DNA of 9,048 nt from CAYGZM01 sp964354365 (GCA_964354365.1 CAYGZM010000151.1:1-9048), one strand, 5' to 3'; shown: positions 1 to 7,214, counted from the stretch's first letter. The notes: generated by a model not told the origin, from the sequence alone. A program made the numbers and translations.

Positions 1-31
<31 letters not shown>

Positions 32-82
32 CCCTACCCGCCCATCCTGCCCAGCTTACCAAAACGTCTATGCCCTTTTTTC

Positions 83-124
83 GCAAAACAAACCCAATTT
101 CCGCAACGACAAACCCAACGCAAC
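83..124 (+). repeat. Dispersed repeat, partial copy (GCAAAACAAACCCAATTT family)
   Basis: The 18-mer GCAAAACAAACCCAATTT lies at 83-100. It recurs exactly at 260-277 and, inverted, at 8900-8917. About 20 bp downstream, both left copies carry a related tail ending in CCAACGCAA (near 116-122 here and 292-300 in the next copy). This copy lacks the second AAACAAACCCAATC motif of the longer copies, so it is probably partial. The peptides it could encode (KTNPIS, TNPTQ) are most likely translations of repeat DNA. Confidence 0.75.
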
Positions 125-138
125 TTCCTGTACACCCT

Positions 139-187
139 GTCATTCCGACCGAAGGCACGCTTCCAGTGTGCCAAAGTGGAGGAATCT
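139..187. repeat. Imperfect palindromic intergenic repeat (GTCATTCC...GGAATCT)
   Basis: The segment begins GTCATTCCGACCGAAG and ends GTGGAGGAATCT. An internal stem-loop pairs GGCACGC with GTGTGCC at 154-172 (one mismatch). The outline matches short palindromic repeats of the GTCATT...AATGAC type seen better preserved at 5557-5668 and 5825-5913. This copy is degenerate on its right side. Confidence 0.45.
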
Positions 188-259
188 ATTTCAACACGGT
201 TACCACCTCCGAAACCGCATATTTAGCCCAATTTGCCAAGAAATCACGGCCTGTATTAT

Positions 260-384
260 GCAAAACAAACCCAATTTCTCTAAGACCAGAACCAACGCAA
301 ATTGTTATGCCACAGGTACTTACGCCAATATTCCGCCTCTCCCGATTCAAAAAAAACAAACCCAATCAAACCCAATCGCTCCCC
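260..384 (+). repeat. Dispersed repeat, full-length copy, plus orientation
   Basis: This copy starts with GCAAAACAAACCCAATTT (260-277). After 94 bp it has a second block at 354-377, in which AAACAAACCCAATC is followed by another AAACCCAATC, then a C-rich end (379-386). The same two-block layout appears inverted at 8787-8917 with 103 bp between block starts. Reading one strand gives a QNKPNF...KQTQSNPI peptide in both copies, but the sequence between the blocks is poorly conserved. It therefore looks like a DNA or RNA repeat rather than a gene. Confidence 0.75.
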
Positions 385-493
385 CCGGCCGTGGTCTTTC
401 AACCTTTCAGGTCGAACCTTATCCGAACATCCGAGGCGAATTTGTCCTCGTTAATCTTCAGGCCGAACCCCGGCGCGTTCGGCACGCCGGCGT

Positions 494-980
494 AACCCTT
501 GCGGCAGCAGGAACCTTGAAGAAACCAACCAAGAGCCGTTGCGTCATCAGATTGTCGATATACCGCCGATCAGACCTGAAGTCATCGAATACATCCAGAA
601 AATATATCGTTGCAAAGCGTGTGGAAGAGCTTCTTGAAGAAGGAGCCAATGGCAAATGCGCATTGTCCGGCAAATGTCGCAGGATTATCAAACATCGCGA
701 GTATCTTTGGACATTTGTGCATGATCAAAGTGTAGATCCGACCAACAACCTTGCTGAGCGTATTGTGCGTCAGGGCGTATTGTGGCGTAAGAGCAGTTTC
801 GGGACACAAAGCGAACGCGGCGCGCGTTATGTGGAGCGTATACTGACGGTGTGTGCGACCTGCCGGTTGCAGGGTCGGAGCATTATTGAGTATCTGCGTG
901 AGGCTTGTCGTTGTCATCTAAATGACATTCCTGCTCCATCGTTAATAAAATCAGCAGGCAATTCAGCAAAATCCGCCTGA
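494..980 (+). pseudogene. IS66-family transposase, internally deleted and frameshifted
   Basis: Two parts of an IS66 (TnpC/DDE) transposase are visible in different frames. Part one, frame of position 515, about 494-622: CGSRNLEE, then HQIVDIPP and EVIEYIQKIYRCKACGR, which is the end of the IS66 zinc-binding domain; it then hits a stop in the frame. Part two, frame of position 627, about 621-945: EELLEEGA, EYLWTFV, PTNNLAER, WRKSSFGTQSERGARYVERILTV and PAPSLI, the C-terminal end including the NNLAER motif that carries the catalytic glutamate. The N-terminal region and nearly all of the catalytic core with both aspartates are missing. The two parts meet or overlap around 612-625, consistent with one internal deletion. 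It cannot encode a working transposase. The long plus-strand frame starting at 168 joins unrelated repeat DNA to this relic. Confidence 0.88.
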
Positions 981-988
981 ACGCTTAC
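980..988 (-). repeat. Probable right terminal inverted repeat of the IS66 relic
   Basis: AACGCTTAC immediately follows, and overlaps by one base, the stop codon of the transposase relic. Its complement, GTAAGCGTT, matches the GTAAGCG start typical of IS66-family terminal repeats. I found no matching left end in the window, in keeping with loss of the 5' part of the element. Confidence 0.6.
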
Positions 989-1262
989 GTTTACCGGATT
1001 TGCATGGCAGTAGAGGTATTTGTGGAGGGATTGTGGGTTTTGAGGAGAGCCAGCGCTGTCTCTTTAGGGGATTACCGCTCGGTTGCTCAAGCGCACGGCC
1101 AAGCTGTGCGGGCCGGAGCCGACATTGATATTCTCCGTCGCCGGCATTGCGCCTTCTGAAACTGCGAATCCATAGCGCAAAGGGGACGAGGCGGCGATAG
1201 GTGGCGCACTATCTGTAATACAGGCGCGTTTGATCCCGGAAAAGAGTGTGCTCGGCCAGTCC

Positions 1263-3059
1263 CTATTCACGATTGTCGAGGATCGTCATAAATGCTTCCT
1301 GCGGTATCTCGACGGAGCCAACGCTTTTCATCCGCCTTTTGCCTTCTCTTTGTTTCTTGAGCAGCTTCATCTTGCGCGTGACATCTCCGCCGTGCAGCTT
1401 CTGGGTCACGTCTTTGCGATAGCCTCTGATCGTTTCTCTTGCGATGATCTTGCCGCCTATGGCTACCTGCAGGGGGATTTCAAACTGATGGCGCGGAATG
1501 GCCTTTCGAAGCTTGGTGATCAGCTTTCGCCCGCGAGCCTCCGCATTACTGCGATGGACTATTAAGCTCAACGCATCGACGGGGGCCTTGTTTACAAGAA
1601 TATCAATTCTGACGAGGTTGCTGGCTTCGAAGCCGATAAACTCATAATCCATGGTCGCATAACCGCTGCTGATCCCTTTAAGATGATCATAGAAGTCATA
1701 GACGATCTCCGCAAGCGGCGCCTTGTATTCGAGCATGACTCTTGTTGCGCTTAGATAATCGGTCTTGATGAGCTTACAGCGCCTGCTCTCGGCCAGTTTC
1801 ATGACCCCGCCGATTGTATCGGTCCCGGTTATGATCTCAAGCCGCACGAAAGGCTCACGAAGCTCTTTGATGAGACTTGCGTCGGGCAATTCGGCGGGCG
1901 ATTCGATCTTCTTGATGCGATCATCCTTCATCAGCACCTCATAACCGACCGTCGGAGCAGTCTGAACAACTTCTATATCATTCTCACGCTCCAAACGTTC
2001 CTGGACTATCTCCATGTGCAGCAAGCCCAGAAAGCCGCACCTGAACCCGAAGCCAAGCGCAGGCGAATTCTGCGGGCTGAAGGAAAAGCTCGCGTCGTTA
2101 AGGGCCAGCTTGTCAAATGCGGCCCTTAGCCTTGAATATTCGGTATTGTTGCCGGGATAGAAATCTGAAAACACCATCTGCGTCGGCGCCTTATACCCGG
2201 GCAATGCCTTCGAGGCCGGCTCGGCGTCATCCGTAATTGTGTCCCCTATTGTCACGTCAGCCAGCCGGCGGATATTGGCGATGACATAACCCACCTCTCC
2301 GGCGCCAAGCTTCTCAACGGCGACCATCTCGGGCTTGAATTTTCCCACTTCGGTTATCGTATGAACTCTGCCGCACCGCATAAAGCGAACCTTCTGCTTC
2401 AACCTCAACGAGCCGGCAAAGACTCTGATGTAACATATAACGCCTCTGTACGGGTCGTAGTGACTATCAAAGATCAGTGCGGCCGGCGCCTGGTCGGTCC
2501 TGTCCTCCGGGGCCGGAAGAAATGTGACGATTGCCTCAAGAACCTCATCGACCCCAAGCCCGCTCTTTGCGCTTATCCTGTAGCACTCATTCGCGCCGAT
2601 CCCGATGACATGCTCGATTTCTTCGGCGACACGGTCGGGTTCCGCCGCCGGCAAATCGACCTTATTGATCACGCCTATGAGCTCAACGCCGTTATTAACC
2701 GCCAGATAAGCATTGGCAACGGTCTGCGCCTCAACGCCCTGGCTGGCATCGACCACCAGCAACGCACCCTCACATGCGGACAATGCGCGTGAGACCTCAT
2801 AATGAAAATCAATATGGCCGGGCGTATCGATCAGGTTAAGCATATACGTTTGGCCGTGGTGTTGATAATCCATCGTCACCGCCGAGGCCTTGATGGTTAT
2901 TCCGCGCTCGCGCTCCAGATCCATATCGTCCAGAAGCTGTTCGGCCATCTGGCGTTCGGAAATCGTGCCGGTCAGCTCAAGCATACGATCCGCCAGAGTG
3001 CTCTTGCCGTGATCTATATGCGCTATGATTGAAAAATTTCGTATGTGTTGCGTGCTCAT
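1263..3059 (-). CDS. lepA: Elongation factor 4 (LepA), ribosome back-translocating GTPase
   Basis: A 598-residue translational GTPase, matching the usual LepA length of about 600. EF4 binds the ribosome, can back-translocate tRNAs, and affects translation initiation and ribosome assembly; it acts in the cytoplasm and at the membrane. Visible motifs: P-loop AHIDHGKST (13-21), switch I RERGITIKA (50-58), DTPGH (78-82), and NKVD (132-135). EF-G-like domains follow, with a characteristic C-terminal LepA domain ending KKQREGKRRMK and GSVEIPQEAF. No catalytic residue is missing. The ATG start is supported by GGAAG nine bases upstream. The stop is TAG at 1263-1265. The signal-peptidase gene lepB, a common partner in other bacteria, is not adjacent. 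The neighbouring genes on the same strand are separated by about 290 bp, so it probably has its own promoter. Confidence 0.97.
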   Translation of the reverse strand: MSTQHIRNFSIIAHIDHGKSTLADRMLELTGTISERQMAEQLLDDMDLERERGITIKASAVTMDYQHHGQTYMLNLIDTPGHIDFHYEVSRALSACEGALLVVDASQGVEAQTVANAYLAVNNGVELIGVINKVDLPAAEPDRVAEEIEHVIGIGANECYRISAKSGLGVDEVLEAIVTFLPAPEDRTDQAPAALIFDSHYDPYRGVICYIRVFAGSLRLKQKVRFMRCGRVHTITEVGKFKPEMVAVEKLGAGEVGYVIANIRRLADVTIGDTITDDAEPASKALPGYKAPTQMVFSDFYPGNNTEYSRLRAAFDKLALNDASFSFSPQNSPALGFGFRCGFLGLLHMEIVQERLERENDIEVVQTAPTVGYEVLMKDDRIKKIESPAELPDASLIKELREPFVRLEIITGTDTIGGVMKLAESRRCKLIKTDYLSATRVMLEYKAPLAEIVYDFYDHLKGISSGYATMDYEFIGFEASNLVRIDILVNKAPVDALSLIVHRSNAEARGRKLITKLRKAIPRHQFEIPLQVAIGGKIIARETIRGYRKDVTQKLHGGDVTRKMKLLKKQREGKRRMKSVGSVEIPQEAFMTILDNRE

Positions 3060-3167
3060 TTATTCTTGCTTCCAATCTAAAACACATAATACTACCAGAA
3101 ACGGCCCACAAAAACAACTCGCACACAAAAACACGCCAAGGGGGGCACGTCACGAATGTAGGCGGAC

Positions 3168-3296
3168 TCTTGGCCATCATTTGGCGTTTTCTGGGGCAAT
3201 ATCGAAGATGCTGAACGGCTCCTTGAGACCGTTCAAAAGACCGGCTTGAAGTACATGATGGCCGAGACAAGCTGCTTTCGCGCCGACGGCTATTGC
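3168..3296 (+). pseudogene. Fragment of a Gfo/Idh/MocA-family oxidoreductase
   Basis: In the frame of position 3189, this stretch reads FWGNIEDAERLLETV, QKTGLKYMMAETS and CFRADGYC. That is the helix and strand following the nucleotide-binding fold in Gfo/Idh/MocA NAD(P)-dependent sugar dehydrogenases, where the pattern is roughly EDAERLLE..KxTGLKYMMAETSYYR. Only about 40 residues of a protein normally 350-450 long remain. There is no start codon or ribosome-binding site; an in-frame TAG lies at 3159-3161, and the match stops well before the frame closes at about 3382. It sits antisense between lepA and the sulfatase gene. I read it as a gene relic. Similarity was judged by eye, so the family call is moderate. 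Confidence 0.6.
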
Positions 3297-3351
3297 TGTG
3301 AGCCGTCTCCATCCTTATTCTTGGAGCCGAAGCGCCTGCCAATGAAGATTA

Positions 3352-4911
3352 TCATCCGGGCCGGCTGCGCCCGTCGTCTTTGATTTTCTTGAGTAAAGCA
3401 GCCAACTCTTTGACAACGTCGGGATGCTCGAGCCAGAGGTTATTCATCTCACCCGGGTCGGCCTGGAGGTCGTAGAGTTGGCCCTCGGGGCCGCCGGGAT
3501 CCGGTTTGGTTAAGCTTGGTTGGCTCCACCCGCCTGAACCCAGGCCGGTGATGAGCTTCCACTTGCCCTGACGAATGGCAAACAGGCCCCCATCGGAATA
3601 GTGCACAGTCGCCTCGCGGATGGGACGGTCCCGCTTTCCGCCAAGTAGTGCGGGCAGGATATTATACGAATCCTCGCCGGCGCCGTCCGGAAGCTTCTCG
3701 CTCACGATGGCGGCCAAAGTCGCCAGAAGGTCAACGTGGCAGATGGTCTCGTCGCTAATCGTTGCCATCGGGATGCGGCCCGGCCAGCGTGCAAGGAACG
3801 GCACACGGTGGCCTCCCTCCCAGATATCGGTCTTGACGCCGCGCCAAGGGCGGCTGGGATTGTGGCCATACTTGAGGACGGAGTTCCAGGTGCCCAACAT
3901 GTCTGTTCCGTCACAGCCGGGCGACCCATTGTCGCTGGTGACGATGACTAAGGTGTTCTCGTCGAAGCCGTTCCCCTCGAGCGCCTGCATCACCCGGCCG
4001 ACGACGTGGTCAACCTCGTAAACGAAGTCGCCGTATGCGCCCGCCTGGCTCTTGCCCTTGAATTCCTCGGCCGGCGCGATAGGCGTCCGCGGGGCCGTGA
4101 GCGGGACGTAGAGGAAGAAGGGCTCACCTGTCGTCTGGCGGAAGACATCATTGCGGGCCCTGCCGCCCTTGACATCGATGTACTCGATGGTCTTATTCAT
4201 CAATGCGGGCAGGATTCCGTCGAGCCTCCATCCTTCGAGCATCGGTCCGGGACAGCCGGGCATGTCCTTCTTGGGCTCTGCGGGGATTCCGACTGTGCGC
4301 TCATTCTCGATAAAGCAGTAGGGCGGGATGTGGGTCGCGTCCACGCCGAAGTAGTAATCGAACCCCCGCGTCGTCGGACCATTGGCGATGGGCTTGGTGA
4401 AGTCAACGTTCGTACGCCCGTCGGCGGTTCTCGTCCTGCCCACACATACGGGCGGTTTGCCGTCCGTGGTGGGCCAGCTCATGCCGAGGTGCCATTTGCC
4501 GATGCAGGCTGTGTCGTAACCGCGCTGCTTGAGCAGCTTGCCCACCGTCAAGCGGTCGGGCTCGATGATCGGCTCGCTCCAGCACTGCTGGACACCGCGC
4601 TTGACCTGCGACCGCCACGGGTAGCAGCCGGTGAGCAGGCCATACCGCGTGGGCATCCCCACGGCCGAGGGCGAATGGGCATCCGTGAACCGAATGCCTT
4701 CCTTGGCCAGACGGTCCAGGTTGGGCGTGGGTATTTTCGACTCCGGGTTCTGGCATGCCAAGTCACCGTAGCCAAGATCGTCGGCATAGATGAGCACGAT
4801 GTTCGGGCGCTTGGCATCACCGGCCCTCAGCTTGATGGGAATCACTGCCGCCGCCGCGGCCAGCCCGATGGATTTCATAAACCTCCGGCGGGATAGATAT
4901 TGCGAGCTCAT
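3352..4911 (-). CDS. Tat-exported sulfatase-family protein with degenerate active site
   Basis: A 519-residue member of the type I sulfatase (alkaline-phosphatase superfamily) fold. I chose the ATG at 4911 because GGAGGAATT directly precedes it; a TTG six codons upstream would swallow that ribosome-binding site. The N-terminus SRRRFMKSIGLAAAAAVIP is a twin-arginine signal, so the protein should be exported folded. Conserved features kept: ADDLGYGD (metal ligands D44, D45), GKWHLG (K139, H141), TSDNG (D327, N328), and RGVKTDIWEGGHRVP (K360). Features lost: the C/S-x-P-x-R site that is converted to formylglycine reads G85-M-P-T-R89; the LTGR end of the signature reads LTGC96; and the usual PHTP histidine is R275 in APRTP. 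Without the nucleophile, ordinary sulfate ester hydrolysis is not expected. The frame is otherwise intact at full length, so it is either a recently inactivated gene or a non-hydrolytic paralogue. The substrate class cannot be told from sequence. It lies 19 bp downstream of the thioesterase gene and is probably co-transcribed with it. Confidence 0.9.
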   Translation of the reverse strand: MSSQYLSRRRFMKSIGLAAAAAVIPIKLRAGDAKRPNIVLIYADDLGYGDLACQNPESKIPTPNLDRLAKEGIRFTDAHSPSAVGMPTRYGLLTGCYPWRSQVKRGVQQCWSEPIIEPDRLTVGKLLKQRGYDTACIGKWHLGMSWPTTDGKPPVCVGRTRTADGRTNVDFTKPIANGPTTRGFDYYFGVDATHIPPYCFIENERTVGIPAEPKKDMPGCPGPMLEGWRLDGILPALMNKTIEYIDVKGGRARNDVFRQTTGEPFFLYVPLTAPRTPIAPAEEFKGKSQAGAYGDFVYEVDHVVGRVMQALEGNGFDENTLVIVTSDNGSPGCDGTDMLGTWNSVLKYGHNPSRPWRGVKTDIWEGGHRVPFLARWPGRIPMATISDETICHVDLLATLAAIVSEKLPDGAGEDSYNILPALLGGKRDRPIREATVHYSDGGLFAIRQGKWKLITGLGSGGWSQPSLTKPDPGGPEGQLYDLQADPGEMNNLWLEHPDVVKELAALLKKIKDDGRSRPG

Positions 4912-4930
4912 AATTCCTCCATCATTCAAC

Positions 4931-5416
4931 TCAACCGATTCTCTTCAGCAGCTCTTTTCGCGTCTTGACCCGAATCTTGGCATTCTCGTAGCGTCTCTTC
5001 TCAGCTTCGGTCTGGGGCAGTATCGGCGGCACCGGCGTCGGCTGCTTGTTTTCGTCCAACGCCACAAACGTCAGATAAGCCGTCGTCGCGATGACGCTGT
5101 TGCCGCCGTATGGGTCTTCTCTTGTGACCTGTACGCCCACCTCCATCGACGTGCGCCCGACGTAATTGACCGCCGCCTTCAAAGCCACCTGGTCGCCGAT
5201 GCGGATCGGCTGTTTGAATACGATTGAGTCGATCCCCGCGGTGACGACCTCTTTGCCGCAGTGCCTCTGCGCCGCCATTGCTGCAACCATATCGATCCAC
5301 GCCACAATCGCCCCGCCGAACGCCGTGCCCTGGGGATTCGCCTGTTGCGGCATAACCAGGTACCGCGTCTGTACCGCACTATCCTGTGGCCTTTTGCCCT
5401 TTTGCTGCTCGCTCAT
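4931..5416 (-). CDS. Acyl-CoA thioesterase, hotdog fold (YciA/BFIT-like)
   Basis: A protein of 161 residues that should hydrolyse acyl-CoA thioesters to free acid and CoA in the cytoplasm. The YLVMPQQANPQGTAFGGAIVAWID segment (20-42) is the family signature, with candidate catalytic N27 and D42. It is followed by the hotdog-sheet segments GIDSIVFKQPIRIGDQV and NYVGRTSMEVGVQVTRE. The basic, lysine-rich C-terminal tail (EKRRYENAKIRVKTRKELLKRIG) is common in this group. The frame is open up to 5518, but the upstream part (MYGCGGCGGRGD...) looks non-coding, so I use the ATG at 5416; its ribosome-binding site is weak. It is the first gene of a probable two-gene unit with the sulfatase. Chain-length specificity cannot be read from the sequence. 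Confidence 0.9.
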   Translation of the reverse strand: MSEQQKGKRPQDSAVQTRYLVMPQQANPQGTAFGGAIVAWIDMVAAMAAQRHCGKEVVTAGIDSIVFKQPIRIGDQVALKAAVNYVGRTSMEVGVQVTREDPYGGNSVIATTAYLTFVALDENKQPTPVPPILPQTEAEKRRYENAKIRVKTRKELLKRIG

Positions 5417-5556
5417 TTCAAGGACCCCGCCAAAGTCTGCCGGTTTCAATTCTGCATTCTCGTGAACGTTAGAGTGTACACGATCTCCCCGCCCGCCACA
5501 ACCGCCACATCCATACAAACGGGTGTGAAATCATTCGCTGGCAAACCCGTTTTCCT

Positions 5557-5681
5557 GTCATGCTGAGCAAAGCGAAGCATCTGGGCCGCGAATGACAAGC
5601 CTGTTCCCCCCCGTGGTAGACGCTCCGCCCGTTCGTAGGCCAGATTCTTCGTTACCGCTCAGAATGACCTCTGAGCGTAAC
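5557..5681. repeat. Palindromic intergenic repeat (GTCATGCTGAGC...GCTCAGAATGAC)
   Basis: The left end GTCATGCTGAGC (5557-5568) is a near inverted match to GCTCAGAATGAC (5657-5668). Just inside the ends, AAGCATCTGG pairs loosely with CCAGATTCTT. The right end also forms a strong local hairpin: GTTACCGCTCAGA (5651-5663) pairs with TCTGAGCGTAAC (5670-5681), with one bulged base. No T-run follows on either strand, so it is not a typical intrinsic terminator. It looks like a REP/MITE-type non-coding element. Confidence 0.7.
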
Positions 5682-5824
5682 AGAATGTTGACCAAAGGTT
5701 TACGTCGTACCAGAAAAGAATTTCGCACCCACACAAACACCGGCCTGCAAACCATCTCCGCAAGCCCCCCTTCTCCCAGTATCTCTAATGCCACTACTAC
5801 TCTGTCAAGGTTAAAACGATGGAT

Positions 5825-5913
5825 GTCATTGCGAGGAGTGAAACGACGAAGCAATCTCCGGGCTTCGGACGGTTTGAGATTGCCGCGTCGGCCTTCGGCC
5901 TCCTCGCAATGAC
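5825..5913. repeat. Palindromic repeat with perfect 14-bp ends (GTCATTGCGAGGAG)
   Basis: GTCATTGCGAGGAG (5825-5838) is the exact reverse complement of CTCCTCGCAATGAC (5900-5913). Inside, CAATCTC and GAGATTG pair again. The whole 89-bp unit can fold into a long hairpin with internal bulges. This outline is familiar as a short mobile palindrome scattered through many bacterial genomes. No coding role is apparent. Confidence 0.85.
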
Positions 5914-5949
5914 GAGGTCCACAAAATCAAGTGTTACGGGGTAGTAGTC

Positions 5950-5994
5950 ATTCCTGCGAAAGCAGGAATCCAGCGGTCCCGACGATCTGGATTC
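5950..5994. repeat. REP-like double hairpin (ATTCCTGC GAAA GCAGGAAT)
   Basis: ATTCCTGC and GCAGGAAT form an 8-bp stem with a GAAA loop (5950-5969). The 3' arm overlaps GAATCCAG (5966-5973), which pairs with CTGGATTC (5987-5994), so two mutually exclusive stems are possible. This resembles REP-type repeats of the CATTCC..GCGAAAGC..GGAATCC class. Confidence 0.7.
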
Positions 5995-6314
5995 TGCATC
6001 AAGCCCCGCCCGGAGCGCAGCCGGACGGGTACGGAGCGACAACTTACAGATTCGTGCTCCGCAGAGGACTTCGATGCCTATGCCCGCACATTTTGACAAA
6101 CTGTGCGAGTATTATAGGACTACGTGTCGTGTAAGATGTGCTTCTAACAAATCTCTCACTCACCTCAAGGCTGCGTATTTCCACCTTCTGTGCTTAGCCG
6201 CACCAATTCCAGTTCATTTCTCCTCTGGCTGTCCGCACAATCAAATCTCCCTCTTCTGGCCCCCCTGCCGCCGTCTGGGTCTCATCAACTGTCTTCCCCT
6301 CTGCGGTTCCCAAC

Positions 6315-6328
6315 GTTTCACGTGAAAC
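6315..6328. promoter_or_regulatory. parS site 1 (GTTTCACGTGAAAC)
   Basis: A perfect palindrome matching the bacterial centromere consensus TGTTTCACGTGAAACA at 14 core positions; palindromy extends to 18 bp (6313-6330). parS is the loading site for ParB, which then spreads as a CTP-dependent clamp. The parB gene starts 1.3 kb downstream, which strongly supports the call. Confidence 0.88.
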
Positions 6329-6377
6329 GTATCCACTTTTCCTGCGCTCTTGCCGGCAGCGATTCCACATCGGTTGC

Positions 6378-6391
6378 GTTCCACGTGGAAC
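6378..6391. promoter_or_regulatory. parS site 2 (GTTCCACGTGGAAC)
   Basis: A perfect 14-bp palindrome of the parS variant with C/G at the degenerate position (TGTTNCACGTGNAACA). It matches at 15 of the 16 consensus positions; the first base is C instead of T. It lies 49 bp after site 1 and about 20 bp before the first MITE copy. Confidence 0.85.
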
Positions 6392-6408
6392 ATTTCGACA
6401 TTGGCTGG

Positions 6409-6526
6409 TACGTGTTTAGCCAAGAGGAATCTCCTGGTAGCACGGCCATCTTGGCCGTGTTTGCACGGGCTGGAAGCCCGTACCACATCAGAAACTGCCA
6501 GGTCAGTTTTCTGGCTAAACGCGGCG
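6409..6526 (+). mobile_element. MITE-like element, copy 1, with 9-bp direct-repeat flanks
   Basis: Imperfect terminal inverted repeats CGTGTTTAGCCA (6411-6422) and TGGCTAAACGCG (6512-6523) enclose two hairpins: CACGGCCA/TGGCCGTG (6441-6459) and ACGGGCT/AGCCCGT (6465-6481). The 9-mer ATTGGCTGG occurs at 6400-6408 and again at 6527-6535, directly abutting the element, as a target-site duplication would. There is no coding capacity. The same structure, in the same orientation, recurs at 7215-7331. The paired hairpins are the kind whose chance translation gives HGQDARAT-like peptides in planctomycete and verrucomicrobial genomes. Confidence 0.8.
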
Positions 6527-6582
6527 ATTGGCTGGGGTGGGCGACTCTTACAGCCCCGGAGAATGGGCGAACCAAATGCAGC

Positions 6583-6633
6583 CGCAGACGCCATCTGCGA
6601 TTGTCTCTGCGCCTGGGCACATGCTGGCGCAGA
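6583..6633. repeat. Two adjacent perfect hairpins
   Basis: CGCAGA (6583-6588) pairs with TCTGCG (6594-6599) around a 5-base loop. TCTGCGCC (6606-6613) pairs with GGCGCAGA (6626-6633) around a 12-base loop. The TCTGCG core is shared, so alternative pairings are possible. No T-run follows, so terminator function is unsupported. The role is unknown. Confidence 0.5.
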
Positions 6634-7105
6634 CTTGAAGGTCGAGACGGCAGGCGCATTCTGTGATCGCCTCGCTCTGGCGCCAAGCCCTCTGCGAGTG
6701 CTTCGGCCGCGTCTGAAGTTGGCGGCAGACCGCACTCTTTGATTCCGCCTGGCCGTTTGTTGCGCGGGATGGTGAAGATATGGCTGGAAGCGGCCGTTTC
6801 TTCTTGCAGAGTGCGAGTTCCGCTGTGTCGTTTCGCCATTCTTTGGTGCGGGGCGGTGATTCTGCGAGGTCGCCCGCCATTTGGCAGGTGCAAGCCAACG
6901 CCATACCCCGGCTCCAATGGTGCGAGTATGCGTGCGGGTCGGGCTTTTAAGAGCCGTGGATCCCGTACGATGGGGGATTCCTGCGAATCCGGCCAGCCAA
7001 CCTTTTCCCTGGACAAGTGCGTATGCTCGGCCCGAGTTGGCGGGGTGTTTGCGAGCGCCCCCACCTGATTCTCAGGAAGCGTCCAGGAGAAAACGGCCCA
7101 AGTAT

Positions 7106-7185
7106 GTCATTGCGAAGGAGTCCCCCCACGTCCCGCTGGGGACGGCCAGCGCCGGTCCGCCTGGGGACGGCCGGTCCGGGACTCC
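7106..7185. repeat. GC-rich palindrome with two direct 25-bp subunits
   Basis: It starts GTCATTGCGAAGGAG, close to the left end of the 5825 palindrome. GGAGTCCC (7117-7124) is the exact inverse of GGGACTCC (7178-7185). Between them, CTGGGGACGGCC occurs twice (7136-7147 and 7161-7172), 25 bp apart, each with a small GTCC...GGAC hairpin. It may be a member of the GTCATTGCGAG family whose centre has been expanded by duplication. Confidence 0.55.
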
Positions 7186-7214
7186 CTGCGGAGGGGCCGA
7201 GGGCCTGGAAACGT

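Noticed and set aside
168..490. Plus-strand open frame leading into the IS66 relic
   Set aside because: The first 100 or so codons read through the dispersed repeat and palindromic DNA with no family resemblance; only the downstream part is transposase.
1064..1270. 68-residue minus-strand frame overlapping the lepA stop
   Set aside because: The start codon lies inside the end of lepA with no convincing ribosome-binding site, and I recognise no domain in NINVGSGPHSLAVRLSNRAVIP; at best it is a relic of unknown origin.
4006..4896. 296-residue plus-strand frame
   Set aside because: It is the antisense shadow of the GC-rich sulfatase gene, whose frame has clear family motifs.
6093..6118. TTGACA followed by TATAGG, a possible sigma-70 promoter
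   Set aside because: The spacer is only 14 bases, and no gene or recognisable RNA follows downstream.
6318..7064. 248-residue minus-strand frame between parS sites
   Set aside because: It reads through a MITE copy and parS sites (giving peptides such as FHVKR-like and HGQDARAT-like strings), with no recognisable domain.
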